Shown one piece after another: positions 25,867-35,480 of a stretch of DNA of 64,000 nt; position 1 is the first letter of the stretch; each line of letters starts with the position of its first letter. Location: NCBI GenBank assembly GCA_022841465.1, contig JALHRL010000006.1, positions 1 through 64,000 on the forward strand, given 5' to 3'. The stretch is from Bacteroidia bacterium. Lineage in GTDB: Bacteria; Bacteroidota; Bacteroidia; B-17B0; Aurantibacillaceae. The notes beneath the pieces are model-generated. The model was not told where the DNA came from. It did no database searches and worked only from the letters and a program-made list of their open reading frames with translations. The translations under genes and the position numbers were made by a program.

Positions 25867-26298
25867 TTAATTTACAGGAGCAGAAGTTACCACTCTAAAA
25901 GTAACCTGGCCGGGTGATGCCGGCGGAACACCATGAATTTTTAAGTATTCTAAATGAATATAACTTAGTTCAATGGATTGACGCATAAAAATATCGCCCA
26001 CAGCATAAGGCAAGCTCCACCATTCGCTACCAATTTTCATGTACACTTTTACTTCTCCTTTGGTTAAAACATCATTTGTTATTTCAGGAAAATAAACTTG
26101 TGCTGAATATCTGGAACCGTTAAATGTCCAAGAGCTCGGGTAAATGGTAAATGTTCTTTGAGATTGTACTAAATTCCCCTTACCGCCATCTTCACCCGAA
26201 TCGCCTTTTGGACCCGGAACATTTTTTTTACAAGAGCCTAAGCTTAGCAATATAAAAGGTATTAAAAGAAAAATAGATTTTATAAGTGAACTTTTCAT
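25867..26298 (-). CDS. Collagen-motif lipoprotein (paralogue 2)
   Basis: A 143-residue lipoprotein with signal/lipobox LLSLGSC followed by a short Gly-x-Y stretch (GPKGDSGEDGGKG). The remaining 100 residues are beta-rich (FTIYPSSWTFNGSRYSAQVY, GEVKVYMKIGSEWWSLPYAV, YIHLEYLKIHG). It is clearly related to the upstream neighbour: both have the C-K-K, GPKGD, W-x(n)-Y/V-F/L-E/T-I/L and VKVY-x(6)-W-x-LP sequence order. The pair probably arose by tandem duplication and is one operon. The function is unknown; a surface or periplasmic beta-sandwich is likely. Confidence 0.75.
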   Translation of the reverse strand: MKSSLIKSIFLLIPFILLSLGSCKKNVPGPKGDSGEDGGKGNLVQSQRTFTIYPSSWTFNGSRYSAQVYFPEITNDVLTKGEVKVYMKIGSEWWSLPYAVGDIFMRQSIELSYIHLEYLKIHGVPPASPGQVTFRVVTSAPVN

Positions 26299-26352
26299 TT
26301 TAAAGTTTTATTTGTTTAAGTAAACTGTTTAAACGTTAGAATTTCTTTTGCT

Positions 26353-26802
26353 TTATAATTTAGTTTGAATTACCATCCTGTACTTAGCAGTGGCAGGTGC
26401 AGCACCGGGAATACCCCCTTCAATATTTATATAATTTAAATAAAGCTTACCAACATCAAAACCAAATTGAGTGAATAAATCAGAAGTGGTTATTGGTAAT
26501 TCTGACCAAACTGTTCCTTCTTGCCTATATACTTTTACCGATCCATTATCAACTACATTTTGTGTAAGCTCTGTAAAATTAAGTGTAACTTTTAAACTCT
26601 CATTAACCGAATCGGCTTCCCAGGCAGCGCTATTAACTACAAAAGTACTAGTAGAAACAATGTTTGCATTTCCGCCAATTCCGGGATCTCCGGGATCACC
26701 CTTCGGACCTTGTATTTCTTTCTTTTTACAGGCGGTAAATGCAATTCCTAATATAACAACTAAAGCTACTGCTAACTTAATTACACGTGATGTTGTATTC
26801 AT
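26353..26802 (-). CDS. Collagen-motif lipoprotein (paralogue 1)
   Basis: A 149-residue lipoprotein with lipobox IAFTAC and a collagen-like segment GPKGDPGDPGIGG just after it. The C-terminal domain (STFVVNSAAWEADSVNESLK, GSVKVYRQEGTVWSELPITT, FGFDVGKLYLNYINIEG) matches the domain of the following gene. The Gly-x-Y run of about four triplets is too short for a stable triple helix on its own and may act as a flexible linker. The two genes are 54 bases apart. Confidence 0.75.
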   Translation of the reverse strand: MNTTSRVIKLAVALVVILGIAFTACKKKEIQGPKGDPGDPGIGGNANIVSTSTFVVNSAAWEADSVNESLKVTLNFTELTQNVVDNGSVKVYRQEGTVWSELPITTSDLFTQFGFDVGKLYLNYINIEGGIPGAAPATAKYRMVIQTKL

Positions 26803-26954
26803 TTTTTTTGATTTTAAAAACTTAAGAAACCAAGTTCCAATAATAATGCCAAGTTTTGTTAAAGAGTAATATTTGTAAAGAAGCTTTTAAATTGAAAATA
26901 CAAAATGGCAATATGTTTTTTTCTTTCTAGAAAATCATTCTATATAACCTCATA

Positions 26955-27968
26955 CTACTTACTCACCGAAATTTTTACATTATAAGAACCTTTGTTATTG
27001 GCATTGTAAACAGTTTCGTAGATACTGATGTACAACATACCGCTTGTTTTGGCAGAACCTGTAAACTTTGCTCCGGCTTTTAAATTTTCATACGATGCAT
27101 CACCAACTTTATAAACTACCATTCCGTAAGTAGGGTAGGTGTTTCCGCTGCCACCATCGTAATCTCCACCGCTATATTCACTACTACTGGCTGATTTTGT
27201 ACTTCCATCCGGCTTATATACATTATTACTTAAACTTGCCAAAGTAACTTCTCCGTTAGCTGTAATGTTAAATTTTTGTCCGCTTTTTAAAGTTATACCT
27301 GTTTTTAACCAACCGCCGTTTTGATTTCCACTAATATGTTTGCTGGCCATTAGTTTAAAAATTAGTTCGCCTTTTCCATCACCACTTGAAACAAATACAT
27401 CTATACTTTTTATTTTTTCTTTGGGGATGCTTAATGTTCCGTATTCGGTTTTTACGTCTAATTTGGTAAAGTTATAGGCTCCCCCCATCGTGTATGAACC
27501 ATCAATTGTTATTACATCATCGGGACTACTGTTATCTGAAATATTGTTAGTGCTTTTTATTTCTTCGTAAGCATTATCAACGGTAAATTCACCGGTATAA
27601 TCACTGTCCATTAAGTTTTTAGGGTCGGCATAAAAATCTTCAAAGGCACTAATGGCTTTTACACCCATTTTAAGTAGTTCGCTGTAGGCATTTTTACGAA
27701 TATCTTCGTTACCGGTATTCAATAATTTTATTTGCGCCAATGCTTTATCGGCACCTGATTTATCTCGGCCGTAACCAATTTTAATATTGCTTACTTTAGC
27801 AACCGGAATTAATAATTTTCCGTAAGGTGTAGTTAAATCAACATCGTTAAAGGCGGCAGTACCTTTAATTACGTTACCGTCGTGTAATTCTAAATTAACT
27901 TCGGCTTGTTTTTGAGCAAAAGCGTTAACAATAGTAAATAAGCAAAGACTTAAAATAATTTTTTTCAT
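26955..27968 (-). CDS. Exported beta-rich protein, possible sugar-binding C-terminal domain
   Basis: A 337-residue protein with signal peptide MKKIILSLCLFTIVNAFA. The first 200 residues contain two related segments in which a short hydrophobic strand pair ends TPYGKLLIPVAKVSNIKIG and TEYGTLSIPKEKIKSIDVF, so there is an internal duplication. The C-terminal 130 residues (GGWLKTGITLKSGQKFNITA, NTYPTYGMVVYKVGD, GMLYISIYETVYNANNKGSY) resemble PA-IL/LecA-type or PA14-adjacent jelly-roll domains seen in Bacteroidota exported proteins. That assignment is tentative. No sorting domain is present, so it is likely periplasmic. Confidence 0.7.
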   Translation of the reverse strand: MKKIILSLCLFTIVNAFAQKQAEVNLELHDGNVIKGTAAFNDVDLTTPYGKLLIPVAKVSNIKIGYGRDKSGADKALAQIKLLNTGNEDIRKNAYSELLKMGVKAISAFEDFYADPKNLMDSDYTGEFTVDNAYEEIKSTNNISDNSSPDDVITIDGSYTMGGAYNFTKLDVKTEYGTLSIPKEKIKSIDVFVSSGDGKGELIFKLMASKHISGNQNGGWLKTGITLKSGQKFNITANGEVTLASLSNNVYKPDGSTKSASSSEYSGGDYDGGSGNTYPTYGMVVYKVGDASYENLKAGAKFTGSAKTSGMLYISIYETVYNANNKGSYNVKISVSK

Positions 27969-28018
27969 AGATATTATGTTTTTTATTGTGATGCAGAAAC
28001 AATTACAGTTCCATAAAA

Positions 28019-28987
28019 TTACTTTACTTTTTTTGCAACCACAATCATTTCTTCGCCAATGTTTAAAAAAGAGAGTAAATTATAGATGATGTTGTGGAAA
28101 AATACAAAAAGTTTAAGTTGCCAAATGGGCCTAGCGGTAAACTTATTAAAATAATTTTGGCGTTCGGCTTGACCAATTTGGTAATTTGCTTCCATTTGGC
28201 TCACCTTTTTTTTGGCTTTTAATCGTTTTATAAAAGGCAAAATGGTGTACATTATAAATAGTTTTAACTCAAATGACGATTTGATGGTTTGTACTTCGTA
28301 CCCATAATTGGAAAGAAGTTGCGTAATGGTTTTTTTACTAAAATAATTTACATGATCAAGACCCATCATTTTCCATTTCTCTTTGTGTTTTTTAGCAAAG
28401 TAACTGTCAATTTGCGGTACTTGCAAAACCAAATAACCACCAGGTTTATTCACCTGCGCGCATTTATTAATAAAAGTATCGGCTTTATCTATGTGTTCTA
28501 AAACATCCCACATGGTAATTACATCAAACTTTCTATCGTTACTCATTTCAAAAAAATCAATGTGATCAACGGGCAATTGTAAATCATTTTTACAGTACAG
28601 GTAGGGTTGTTCAGAAATTTCAATTCCATATACATCGTAACCTAATTCTTTTCCGGCCAACATAAAATGCCCCCAACCGGCACCCAAATCAAACACACTT
28701 CCACTTTTAACGTATTTCTGAATTAATTTAAAACGAAGTTTGTGTCGCTGAATTTTAACCCAATTGTTACCGGATCGAACGGCTTGAGTAACATCGCTGT
28801 TTTTGTATTGATGGTACTTAATTTGATTACGATAAAAAGGAGGAATAAAATTAAAAGAGCATTTAGTGCACTCTAAAACATCAAAATTTTCGCGTTTAAA
28901 TTTTATTTTAAATTCAGAAGGGTTTGTATTACCGCATACGCAGCATTTTGCACCTTCTGTTATTTCAGTACTGATAGTAGTTTGCAT
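28019..28987 (-). CDS. Zinc-ribbon class I SAM methyltransferase
   Basis: A 322-residue methyltransferase. Residues 16-50 carry a four-Cys zinc-binding knuckle (CCVCGN and LECTKCSFNF). SAM motif I is SVFDLGAGWGHFMLAGKELG near residue 100, with VYGIEISEQPYLYC after it and the late motif FDVITMWDVLEHIDKADTFI. This layout (zinc knuckle plus Methyltransf_23) is common in enzymes acting on sugars in surface polysaccharide or on O-antigen intermediates. The C-terminus has a weakly hydrophobic stretch (FVFFHNIIYNLLSFLNIGEE) that could associate with the membrane. It starts 5 bases after the rod-protein stop, so the two share a transcript. Confidence 0.87.
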   Translation of the reverse strand: MQTTISTEITEGAKCCVCGNTNPSEFKIKFKRENFDVLECTKCSFNFIPPFYRNQIKYHQYKNSDVTQAVRSGNNWVKIQRHKLRFKLIQKYVKSGSVFDLGAGWGHFMLAGKELGYDVYGIEISEQPYLYCKNDLQLPVDHIDFFEMSNDRKFDVITMWDVLEHIDKADTFINKCAQVNKPGGYLVLQVPQIDSYFAKKHKEKWKMMGLDHVNYFSKKTITQLLSNYGYEVQTIKSSFELKLFIMYTILPFIKRLKAKKKVSQMEANYQIGQAERQNYFNKFTARPIWQLKLFVFFHNIIYNLLSFLNIGEEMIVVAKKVK

Positions 28988-28992
28988 TAAAA

Positions 28993-31560
28993 TTACTTTG
29001 TGGTTTCTTGTTCAAATATACTTTCGGTAATAGGTGTTTCATCGCGAAAGAAAGAAGTACCGCCCCAATTAAACATTTTCTTTTGGTAAACCCACACATC
29101 ACCATCTTTTACCAATACCCGTTGTAAAATAACCACATTATTACCACTAATGGTTTCTTCGGTAATACCCGGTTTATACTTTGTAAGCAATTCTTTTTTC
29201 CGTTGATTTCTTACTTGAGCATTATCAGCGTTCAGTAATTTTTCACACTCAATCATACGCACTTTTGCGTAAGCATCGCCACCTTTATAGGTTAAAGCTT
29301 CTTGGTAATATTTCTTAGCATCAGCATAATTTTTTTTATCAAAATGCCCGTCAGCTATTTTAACAGACTCTTTATATTTTAATTCTACATCCGCCTCCTT
29401 TTTTCCCAGCGTTGGTAAAATATTGTTGTTTTTCTTGTCTTTAATTTCTTGTTGTTTAACTAAATCTGCTTTTATTTTATCTATCTCTTCAATTTTTTGT
29501 TTAGGGAAAGCTTCATTTGGTTTTATCCCTAAGGCATCAACATATAATACTCTTGCTGCATCATATTTTTTTTCACCCAAAGTTTTGTTGGCATTAGCAA
29601 CAATTAATTTATATTTTACTTCTAATTCATCTGTTTTTTTCTTGTTGGCGGCTTCAACATCTGCTTTCGCTTTTGCTGCAATTTCAGCCTCTAATTTCTC
29701 TTTTGCTTCGGCCTCTGCTTTTAGTTTAGCCTCTGCATCAGCTTTTGTTTTTGCTTCTGCGTCAGCCTTTGCCTTAGCCTCTGCTTCTTGCTTAGCTTTT
29801 GCATCCGCCTCCGCTTTTGCCTTAGCATCTGCTTCCGCTTTTAATTTTGCATCTGCCTCCGCTTTTGCTTTTGCTTCTGCGTCAGCCTTTGCTTTAGCCT
29901 CTGCTTCTTGTTTTGCTTTTGCGTCTGCTTCCGCTTTTGCCTTAGCATCTGCTTCTGCTTTTAATTTTGCATCTGCCTCCGCTTTTGCTTTTGCTTCTGC
30001 GTCAGCCTTTGCTTTAGCCTCTGCTTCTTGTTTTGCTTTTGCGTCTGCTTCCGCTTTTGCCTTAGCATCCGCCTCCGCTTTCGCTTTGGCATCTGCTTCT
30101 GCTTTCGCCTTGGCTTCCGCATCCGCTTTCGCTTTTGCATCCGCCTCTGCCTTTGCCTTTGCAGCAGCATCTGCAGCTTCTAACTTTTCAATTGCTATTA
30201 ATTGATCTTTTGGATATTTTTCATTTGCTTTTAAACTACTTGCTTCATTATATCCTATTTTAGCATTAGCCCAATCTTTTATTTTAAAAGCATCGTCTCC
30301 TTTTTTAATTGCAGCATTGTAATTAGCGTTTAATTCCGCCTCCGCTTTTGCTTTCGTTTCAGCTTCTGCTTTGGTCTTTGCTTCAGCTTCTGCTTTGGCC
30401 TTTGCCTCGGCTTCTGCTTTTGCTTTCGCCTCAGCTTCTGCTTTTGCTTTGGCTTCCGCTTCTGCTTTCGCTTTCGCCTCAGCTTCTGCCTTTGCTTTAG
30501 CATCCGCCTCTGCTTTCGCTTTTGCTTCTGCATCAGAAGCAATTGCTTTTTCAATAGCTGCTAATTGATCTTTTGGGTATTGTTCAGTAGGTTTTAAACT
30601 TAGCGCTTCGTTAAAAGAACTTTTTGCGTTGCCCCAATCCTTTGCTTTAAATGCGTCGTCGCCTTTTTTAATTGCGGCTTGGTATTTTGCTAATAATTCA
30701 GCTTCTGCTTTTGTTTTAGCCTCCGCTTCCGCTTTTGCTTTTGCATCGGCCTCTGCTTTTGCCTTTGCTTCCGCTTCCGCTTTCGCCTTTGCATCTGCTT
30801 CCGCTTTTGCCTTTGCAATTGCTTCCGCATCGGCTTTTGCTTTTGCTTCTGCATCTGCCTTTGCCTTGGCTTCCGCTTCTGCAATTAATTTTTGAAGATG
30901 TGCAATTTGATCTTTCGGGTATTTTTCGTCAGGTTTAATTTTTGATGCAGCTTCATAAGAGCTTATGGAAGATTGCCATTCTTTCTTTTGAAAAGATTTA
31001 TCAGCCTCTTTAATTAACGCAATGTAATTTGCCTCTTTTTCTTTTTCTTTTAGAACTGCTTCTTTTTCTAATTCTTTTAAGCGTTCTAATTCTCCTAACA
31101 TTTGGTTTACGTAATTTTCATCGTAATCAATATTTTTCACAGATGGATTATACGCAGCTTTTACTAAAACTTTATTTAAAACAGAATAATCAATATCCTT
31201 TTGTAATTCAAATAATGTAATTCCTCCAATTTCAAAAGCGTAATTACCACCTTCAGGAGGAACACCAATTGTTGAAATTTCAAGTTTTTTGGTGCAATGT
31301 TGATTTTTACCAATAGAAATTAAATAAGCTGAACCATAGGGCAAATCTAATTTCACTCTTCCATCATCATTGGTGATTTGAGTTAAAAATGGTTTCCCGT
31401 CTTTTAATACAGTTATATTAGCACCACCGCATGGTTTCCCGCCTTTTTCAATTTTTGTAGAGAAGCGTACTGTTTTATCTTGCGAGGATAATTTTGTAGC
31501 AAAAAGAAAAAGCAATAAAATAAGCGTGTAATGAATATTCTTAAGTAAACTGTTGTTCAT
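28993..31560 (-). CDS. Exported Ala/Lys/Glu-rich rod protein with TPR-like repeat units
   Basis: An 855-residue protein with a signal peptide (about residues 1-27, [17 protein letters not shown]). Next comes a beta-sandwich like the carboxypeptidase regulatory domain (about 30-110, with [16 protein letters not shown] and [13 protein letters not shown]). Five copies of a roughly 50-residue helical unit of the form [16 protein letters not shown], then Y.EA..LKP.E.YPKDQL..IE, are spaced by long TolA-like [12 protein letters not shown] helices; the longest runs between the third and fourth units. The C-terminal 80 residues are non-repetitive. It looks like a long periplasmic or surface rod. The function is unknown. 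The helix region is encoded by near-identical DNA repeats. Confidence 0.8.
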   Translation of the reverse strand: MNNSLLKNIHYTLILLLFLFATKLSSQDKTVRFSTKIEKGGKPCGGANITVLKDGKPFLTQITNDDGRVKLDLPYGSAYLISIGKNQHCTKKLEISTIGVPPEGGNYAFEIGGITLFELQKDIDYSVLNKVLVKAAYNPSVKNIDYDENYVNQMLGELERLKELEKEAVLKEKEKEANYIALIKEADKSFQKKEWQSSISSYEAASKIKPDEKYPKDQIAHLQKLIAEAEAKAKADAEAKAKADAEAIAKAKAEADAKAKAEAEAKAKAEADAKAKAEAEAKTKAEAELLAKYQAAIKKGDDAFKAKDWGNAKSSFNEALSLKPTEQYPKDQLAAIEKAIASDAEAKAKAEADAKAKAEAEAKAKAEAEAKAKAEAEAKAKAEAEAKAKAEAEAKTKAEAETKAKAEAELNANYNAAIKKGDDAFKIKDWANAKIGYNEASSLKANEKYPKDQLIAIEKLEAADAAAKAKAEADAKAKADAEAKAKAEADAKAKAEADAKAKAEADAKAKQEAEAKAKADAEAKAKAEADAKLKAEADAKAKAEADAKAKQEAEAKAKADAEAKAKAEADAKLKAEADAKAKAEADAKAKQEAEAKAKADAEAKTKADAEAKLKAEAEAKEKLEAEIAAKAKADVEAANKKKTDELEVKYKLIVANANKTLGEKKYDAARVLYVDALGIKPNEAFPKQKIEEIDKIKADLVKQQEIKDKKNNNILPTLGKKEADVELKYKESVKIADGHFDKKNYADAKKYYQEALTYKGGDAYAKVRMIECEKLLNADNAQVRNQRKKELLTKYKPGITEETISGNNVVILQRVLVKDGDVWVYQKKMFNWGGTSFFRDETPITESIFEQETTK
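29761..30060. repeat. Tandem 120-bp coding repeat inside the rod protein
   Basis: The 60-base block at 29881-29940 is identical to 30001-30060, and 29821-29880 differs from 29941-30000 at one position, so a 120-bp unit is present twice almost unchanged. A third, more diverged half copy starts at 29761. Each unit encodes 40 residues of the [10 protein letters not shown] helix. Such near-identity points to recent slippage or gene-conversion expansion. Confidence 0.9.
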
Positions 31561-31614
31561 GTAGCTTATATCATCTAAATTTACGAAAATCTCACTTAAA
31601 TTTTAAATCACAAA

Positions 31615-32757
31615 ATGCCTTTAAATCAAAGAAATGTTAATTTGAGTTACTGGGAATTAAAGCAGTTTTTTTCTCATTACCATTTAGTAGTTGTAGGAAG
31701 CGGAATCGTAGGTGTATTCACGGCTTTAGCCTATAGAAAGGAAAATAAAAATGCTCGAATTTTAATTCTGGAAAGGGGTGTTTTACCTTATGGCGCAAGT
31801 ACTAAAAACGCCGGTTTTGCTTGTTTTGGGAGCATTAGCGAGTTATCAGCAGATTTATTAACAATAAAACCAGAAAAAGTATGGGAAACAGTGGCCATGA
31901 GATGGAACGGTTTAAATCTGTTACGAAACACATTAAGCGATAAAAAGCTAGATTATCAAGGCTTTGGAGGGTACGAACTCTTTAATACCAAAGATGAGTT
32001 TGAAAAAAATGCCGATGAAATAAATTTAATGAACATGCACGTAAGTGCCATTACGGGTAAAAAAAACTGCTACAGCGCCAATAAACTAGCTGCAAAAACA
32101 TTTGGTTTTAAAAATGTTTACGGATTAATTTATAATAAACTGGAAGGACAAATTGATACCGGAAAAATGATGTTTAACTTAATGAAGTTGGCCAGAAAAA
32201 ATGATATTGAATTTTTAAATGGAATTACTGTAAATGATATAGAAGATAATGGAAAAGCAGTGACTTTAAAAACCAACATAAGTGATTTTGTTGCTGATAA
32301 AGTGGTGGTTGCAACAAACGGTTTTGCAAAACAACTTTTAACCATAAAGGATGTGGAACCGGCACGCGCGCAAGTATTAATAACAAAACCAATTAAGAAT
32401 TTAAAATTTAAAGGAACTTTTAATTATCAACAAGGTTATTATTACTTCAGAAATATTGATAATAGGGTATTATTTGGAGGAGCAAGAAATATTGATTTGA
32501 AAAAGGAAAACACCAGTGAGTTTGCCATTACTTCAAAAATTCAGAATAGATTAGAACATTTATTGAAAGAAATGATTTTACCGCATACGAAATTTGAAAT
32601 TGATCATCGTTGGGTTGGCATTATGGGTGTTGGTAAAGAGAAAAAACCGATTATAAAAAGAATCAGCAACAATGTTGTAGTGGCCGTAAGAATGGGTGGA
32701 ATGGGTGTTGCAATTGGGAGTTTAGTAGGAAAGCAGGCTGTAGAGGAACTAAAATAG
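31615..32757 (+). CDS. FAD-dependent oxidoreductase of the DAO family
   Basis: A 380-residue flavoenzyme. The FAD-binding dinucleotide motif is HLVVVGSGIVGVFTALAYRK near residue 22, followed by RILILERGVLPYGASTKNAG, the family's substrate-side signature. The C-terminal flavin segment is VVVAVRMGGMGVAIGSLVG. This is the glycine oxidase/D-amino-acid dehydrogenase-like DAO fold; the amine substrate cannot be read from the sequence. There is no signal peptide, so it is cytosolic. It is divergent from the rod protein and its stop abuts the stop of the convergent exported protein with no spare bases. Confidence 0.88.
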   Translation: MPLNQRNVNLSYWELKQFFSHYHLVVVGSGIVGVFTALAYRKENKNARILILERGVLPYGASTKNAGFACFGSISELSADLLTIKPEKVWETVAMRWNGLNLLRNTLSDKKLDYQGFGGYELFNTKDEFEKNADEINLMNMHVSAITGKKNCYSANKLAAKTFGFKNVYGLIYNKLEGQIDTGKMMFNLMKLARKNDIEFLNGITVNDIEDNGKAVTLKTNISDFVADKVVVATNGFAKQLLTIKDVEPARAQVLITKPIKNLKFKGTFNYQQGYYYFRNIDNRVLFGGARNIDLKKENTSEFAITSKIQNRLEHLLKEMILPHTKFEIDHRWVGIMGVGKEKKPIIKRISNNVVVAVRMGGMGVAIGSLVGKQAVEELK

Positions 32758-34188
32758 TTACCAATTTTGAATTTGAAGATTTATTTTTTCTTCACCTGAT
32801 TTTTTAAAAAATAAATAACTTGAATTATTTATTAAAATCACCTTTGGTTCTTCTTCTATATTAATGGGGCTGCCTTTTGTGAGTTCATAAACCTTTTTGC
32901 CGGGTTGTAATTTTGCATAAACGTAGTTTTTATCCTTAAAATTTGTTTTTTTAAGTAACCAACACGGAAAGTTATTTTCATTTAGTTTATAAAGTTGTTT
33001 GGCCTTTAAAAATGGTGGTATATAAAATAATCTATTTAAAGAATAACTTGAATCAATGAATAACTTTCCGTTGATATCGTTTTTATCGGTTGAAAAATAA
33101 AAACCTTCAATCTCCATGTTTTCTTTTACTTGTATTGGTAAAACAACATCCGGAAAATTAAAATTATACTCAACTAAATGTGTATTGCTGTAAGAATACA
33201 TGTTGTTTTGTTCTTTATAAAAATCAATTTCTATTTTTATGGTTCCATCGGCACTAAAATTGGTTTTACTAATTTGCAATAAGTAAGGGTTTGTTACTTT
33301 AGATTTAGGATTAGCAGCATTGATTTTTATAGGGAGCTCTACATCATTTACTAAATTTAATAAAGTATCAAAACTAGATATAAAAATAGTTGGAGTAGGC
33401 GAGGCAATGTTGGCGGTAGAACTAATTACACCCATTAAAACTAATTCTTTGTTTATATTGTCAATATGGTAATTAGAATAATGATAATTTAAAGAGGGTT
33501 TATTGTTTATTTTTTTTCCTTTAACCAATAAACCATTATTAGTGTTTATTTTTAATAGCCATTGGCCTTTTCTTTCTCCTTCAGTAATATCAACGTAAAC
33601 GTATATGTTTGATGAGTCAACATGAAATATATGCGAACTTCCTATATGTTTTTTTTCAAAATTAAATTGCCATAAAAACGTATAAGCATTAGGTTCTTTT
33701 TTTGTGGTATCTAATTCGTATTTTGATAAATAATACAAAGTACCGGAACTATCAAAAGCCGTTTTTATAACAAAGCAATTTTTATCATAAAAAACTTTCT
33801 GGTAATTAAAATCAGCTAAAGGGCTTAATCTTGTTGTATTTATATCAATAAAGGCTTTTAGTAGTTTTAATTCTTTGTTGTATTTTAAAAGTGAACCGCC
33901 TTTATTATCTTTTTTATAAATGTAAAAGTGCAAGCTGTTATGAATGGTGTCGGTATTTATTTTTAAAACATTATCTAATACATTTTTATTATTGTAAACT
34001 ACACTGTCTGCAATTCTCAGCTCCTTATTTAATTTATAAACAACAAAGCCGGATGGATTTATACCATAGATATAAAAGTTTGATGAAAAAGAAATAATAT
34101 TTCCGTTTTTTAAATTTAAATTTAATTGTTGCGCATTTAATTTAAACGCAATTACTACCAATAGCCAATATAAATTTTTAACTTTCAA
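32758..34188 (-). CDS. Exported protein of unknown function, MFS-linked
   Basis: A 476-residue protein with a signal peptide (MKVKNLYWLLVVIAFKLNA) and a beta-rich body with no recognised domain. Repeated short strand patterns (LYYLSKYELDTTKKE, WLLKINTNNGLLVKGKK, LVLMGVISSTANI) suggest a propeller-like fold, but I could not delimit blades. It begins with a TTG that overlaps the stop region of the MFS gene by 11 bases, so translation is probably coupled. It is likely periplasmic. The start choice is supported by the signal peptide starting exactly there. Confidence 0.65.
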   Translation of the reverse strand: MKVKNLYWLLVVIAFKLNAQQLNLNLKNGNIISFSSNFYIYGINPSGFVVYKLNKELRIADSVVYNNKNVLDNVLKINTDTIHNSLHFYIYKKDNKGGSLLKYNKELKLLKAFIDINTTRLSPLADFNYQKVFYDKNCFVIKTAFDSSGTLYYLSKYELDTTKKEPNAYTFLWQFNFEKKHIGSSHIFHVDSSNIYVYVDITEGERKGQWLLKINTNNGLLVKGKKINNKPSLNYHYSNYHIDNINKELVLMGVISSTANIASPTPTIFISSFDTLLNLVNDVELPIKINAANPKSKVTNPYLLQISKTNFSADGTIKIEIDFYKEQNNMYSYSNTHLVEYNFNFPDVVLPIQVKENMEIEGFYFSTDKNDINGKLFIDSSYSLNRLFYIPPFLKAKQLYKLNENNFPCWLLKKTNFKDKNYVYAKLQPGKKVYELTKGSPINIEEEPKVILINNSSYLFFKKSGEEKINLQIQNW

Positions 34189-35434
34189 TTAATCCTTTTT
34201 CTTCGCGTTTAATGTAATCAACAATTAATAAGTAGTACATAAATACACCAACCGCGTATAATGCAGAGGTTATTAGAAAAATGTTTGCAAATTGGTATCC
34301 TAGTCCAAACATTAAATTTACCATTAATCCGCTTAAAACCCAACTGCCGCTCCAAATGGCCGAAGTGAGGGCGCTTGTAATTTCACGGTTGTTTTTGCCA
34401 ACATAATTTAAAACAACTTCGGTTGTCATGGGCCCAGCCATATTCATTAAAGGCTGGCGAATTAAGTAGCAAATAATTGCAATGTATACAGCAATGCTGT
34501 ACTGCGAATAATATTGTGTGGTGGCTAAAGCAATTAATGATATTACGGCTAACGATTGTGTACTTGGTATGGCTATTTTATATCCAATGTTTTTTTTAAT
34601 TCTTGGTACTAGCATGGCTGCGAATGCCACCAAAACAGATGCAATGGCGCTTATAATAGAAAACTGGCCTGCATTAAGCTGATGAACTTTTTCAAAAAAC
34701 AAACTAATAAACGGAATAGTTAAACCTGCACCTGTTGCAATAATTAATGTTGGAAACAAGGCTTTAAAAATAAGTTTCCAATTTGTTTTTGCGTTTATAT
34801 TGGTGTTTTGTGTATTTACTTCCACAACCTTTTCGTCAAACTTAGTTTTGGTTAAAAAATAAATTCCGGCAAAACCCATAACTGAAAAAAGTATTAAAAT
34901 ATTTTGTTCGCTAAATATGTTGGGGTTAATGAAATGTAAAACGGCTATTAAAACTCCGCTTAAAATTCCACCAAAACTCCACGTGGTATAACTAAGTGCA
35001 ATTGCAGCAGTATGGTTATGTTTGGCTGAGTTTCTTAATATAAAAGGTGAAATTGGAATTTGCATAAAGGTGAAAGACGCGCCCCAAAGTACTAAGGTAA
35101 GATACATTAACCACGAAATTTTGAAATAGATGGCGAAAACAATTCCTAAACCAAATAACGGAACGCCAATGGCAGACAAATAAAAAAATGGAAAAAGTTT
35201 TTTTCCTTTAATAAACTTACCAATTGGTAAGGCCAAAGAAAATACTCCTATAAATCTAAACGTAATAAACCATGCAATTTCTTCTTCAGAATAATTCATT
35301 TTTGCCATATAAAGCGGCAAAATATTCATGAAGGTGGCGTTAATTAATTGAATAAAAAATTCAGTAACAATTACATTAATAACAGGTTTTTCAATTTTCT
35401 TATAATCGTTTAAAAAAGAAAACAAACCGGTCAT
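34178..35434 (-). CDS. MFS transporter
   Basis: A 418-residue inner-membrane transporter with about twelve hydrophobic segments (for example FITFRFIGVFSLALPIGKFI, LTLVLWGASFTFMQIPISPF, PTLIIATGAGLTIPFISLFF). The central loop (FDEKVVEVNTQNTNINAKTN) separates the two six-TM halves. The conserved loop 2-3 motif is weak. Similar Bacteroidota proteins are annotated only as MFS transporters, and the substrate is unknown. It is translationally coupled to the exported protein that follows, which may be a periplasmic partner. Confidence 0.87.
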   Translation of the reverse strand: MTGLFSFLNDYKKIEKPVINVIVTEFFIQLINATFMNILPLYMAKMNYSEEEIAWFITFRFIGVFSLALPIGKFIKGKKLFPFFYLSAIGVPLFGLGIVFAIYFKISWLMYLTLVLWGASFTFMQIPISPFILRNSAKHNHTAAIALSYTTWSFGGILSGVLIAVLHFINPNIFSEQNILILFSVMGFAGIYFLTKTKFDEKVVEVNTQNTNINAKTNWKLIFKALFPTLIIATGAGLTIPFISLFFEKVHQLNAGQFSIISAIASVLVAFAAMLVPRIKKNIGYKIAIPSTQSLAVISLIALATTQYYSQYSIAVYIAIICYLIRQPLMNMAGPMTTEVVLNYVGKNNREITSALTSAIWSGSWVLSGLMVNLMFGLGYQFANIFLITSALYAVGVFMYYLLIVDYIKREEKGLIES

Positions 35435-35480
35435 AAATTAAGCGAGAAGTGGTGATTTAGAAGTAAAGGTAAATAAATTA

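Noticed and set aside
29423-30205. A 260-residue plus-strand open frame rich in Ala/Ser/Phe
   Set aside because: It is the antisense of the repetitive rod gene; the repeat simply keeps other frames open. It has no signal peptide and its composition is explained by the rod's codons.
29740-30900. Possible CRISPR array because of regularly spaced repeats
   Set aside because: The repeats are coding, vary in length, have no unique spacers and are in frame with the rod protein.
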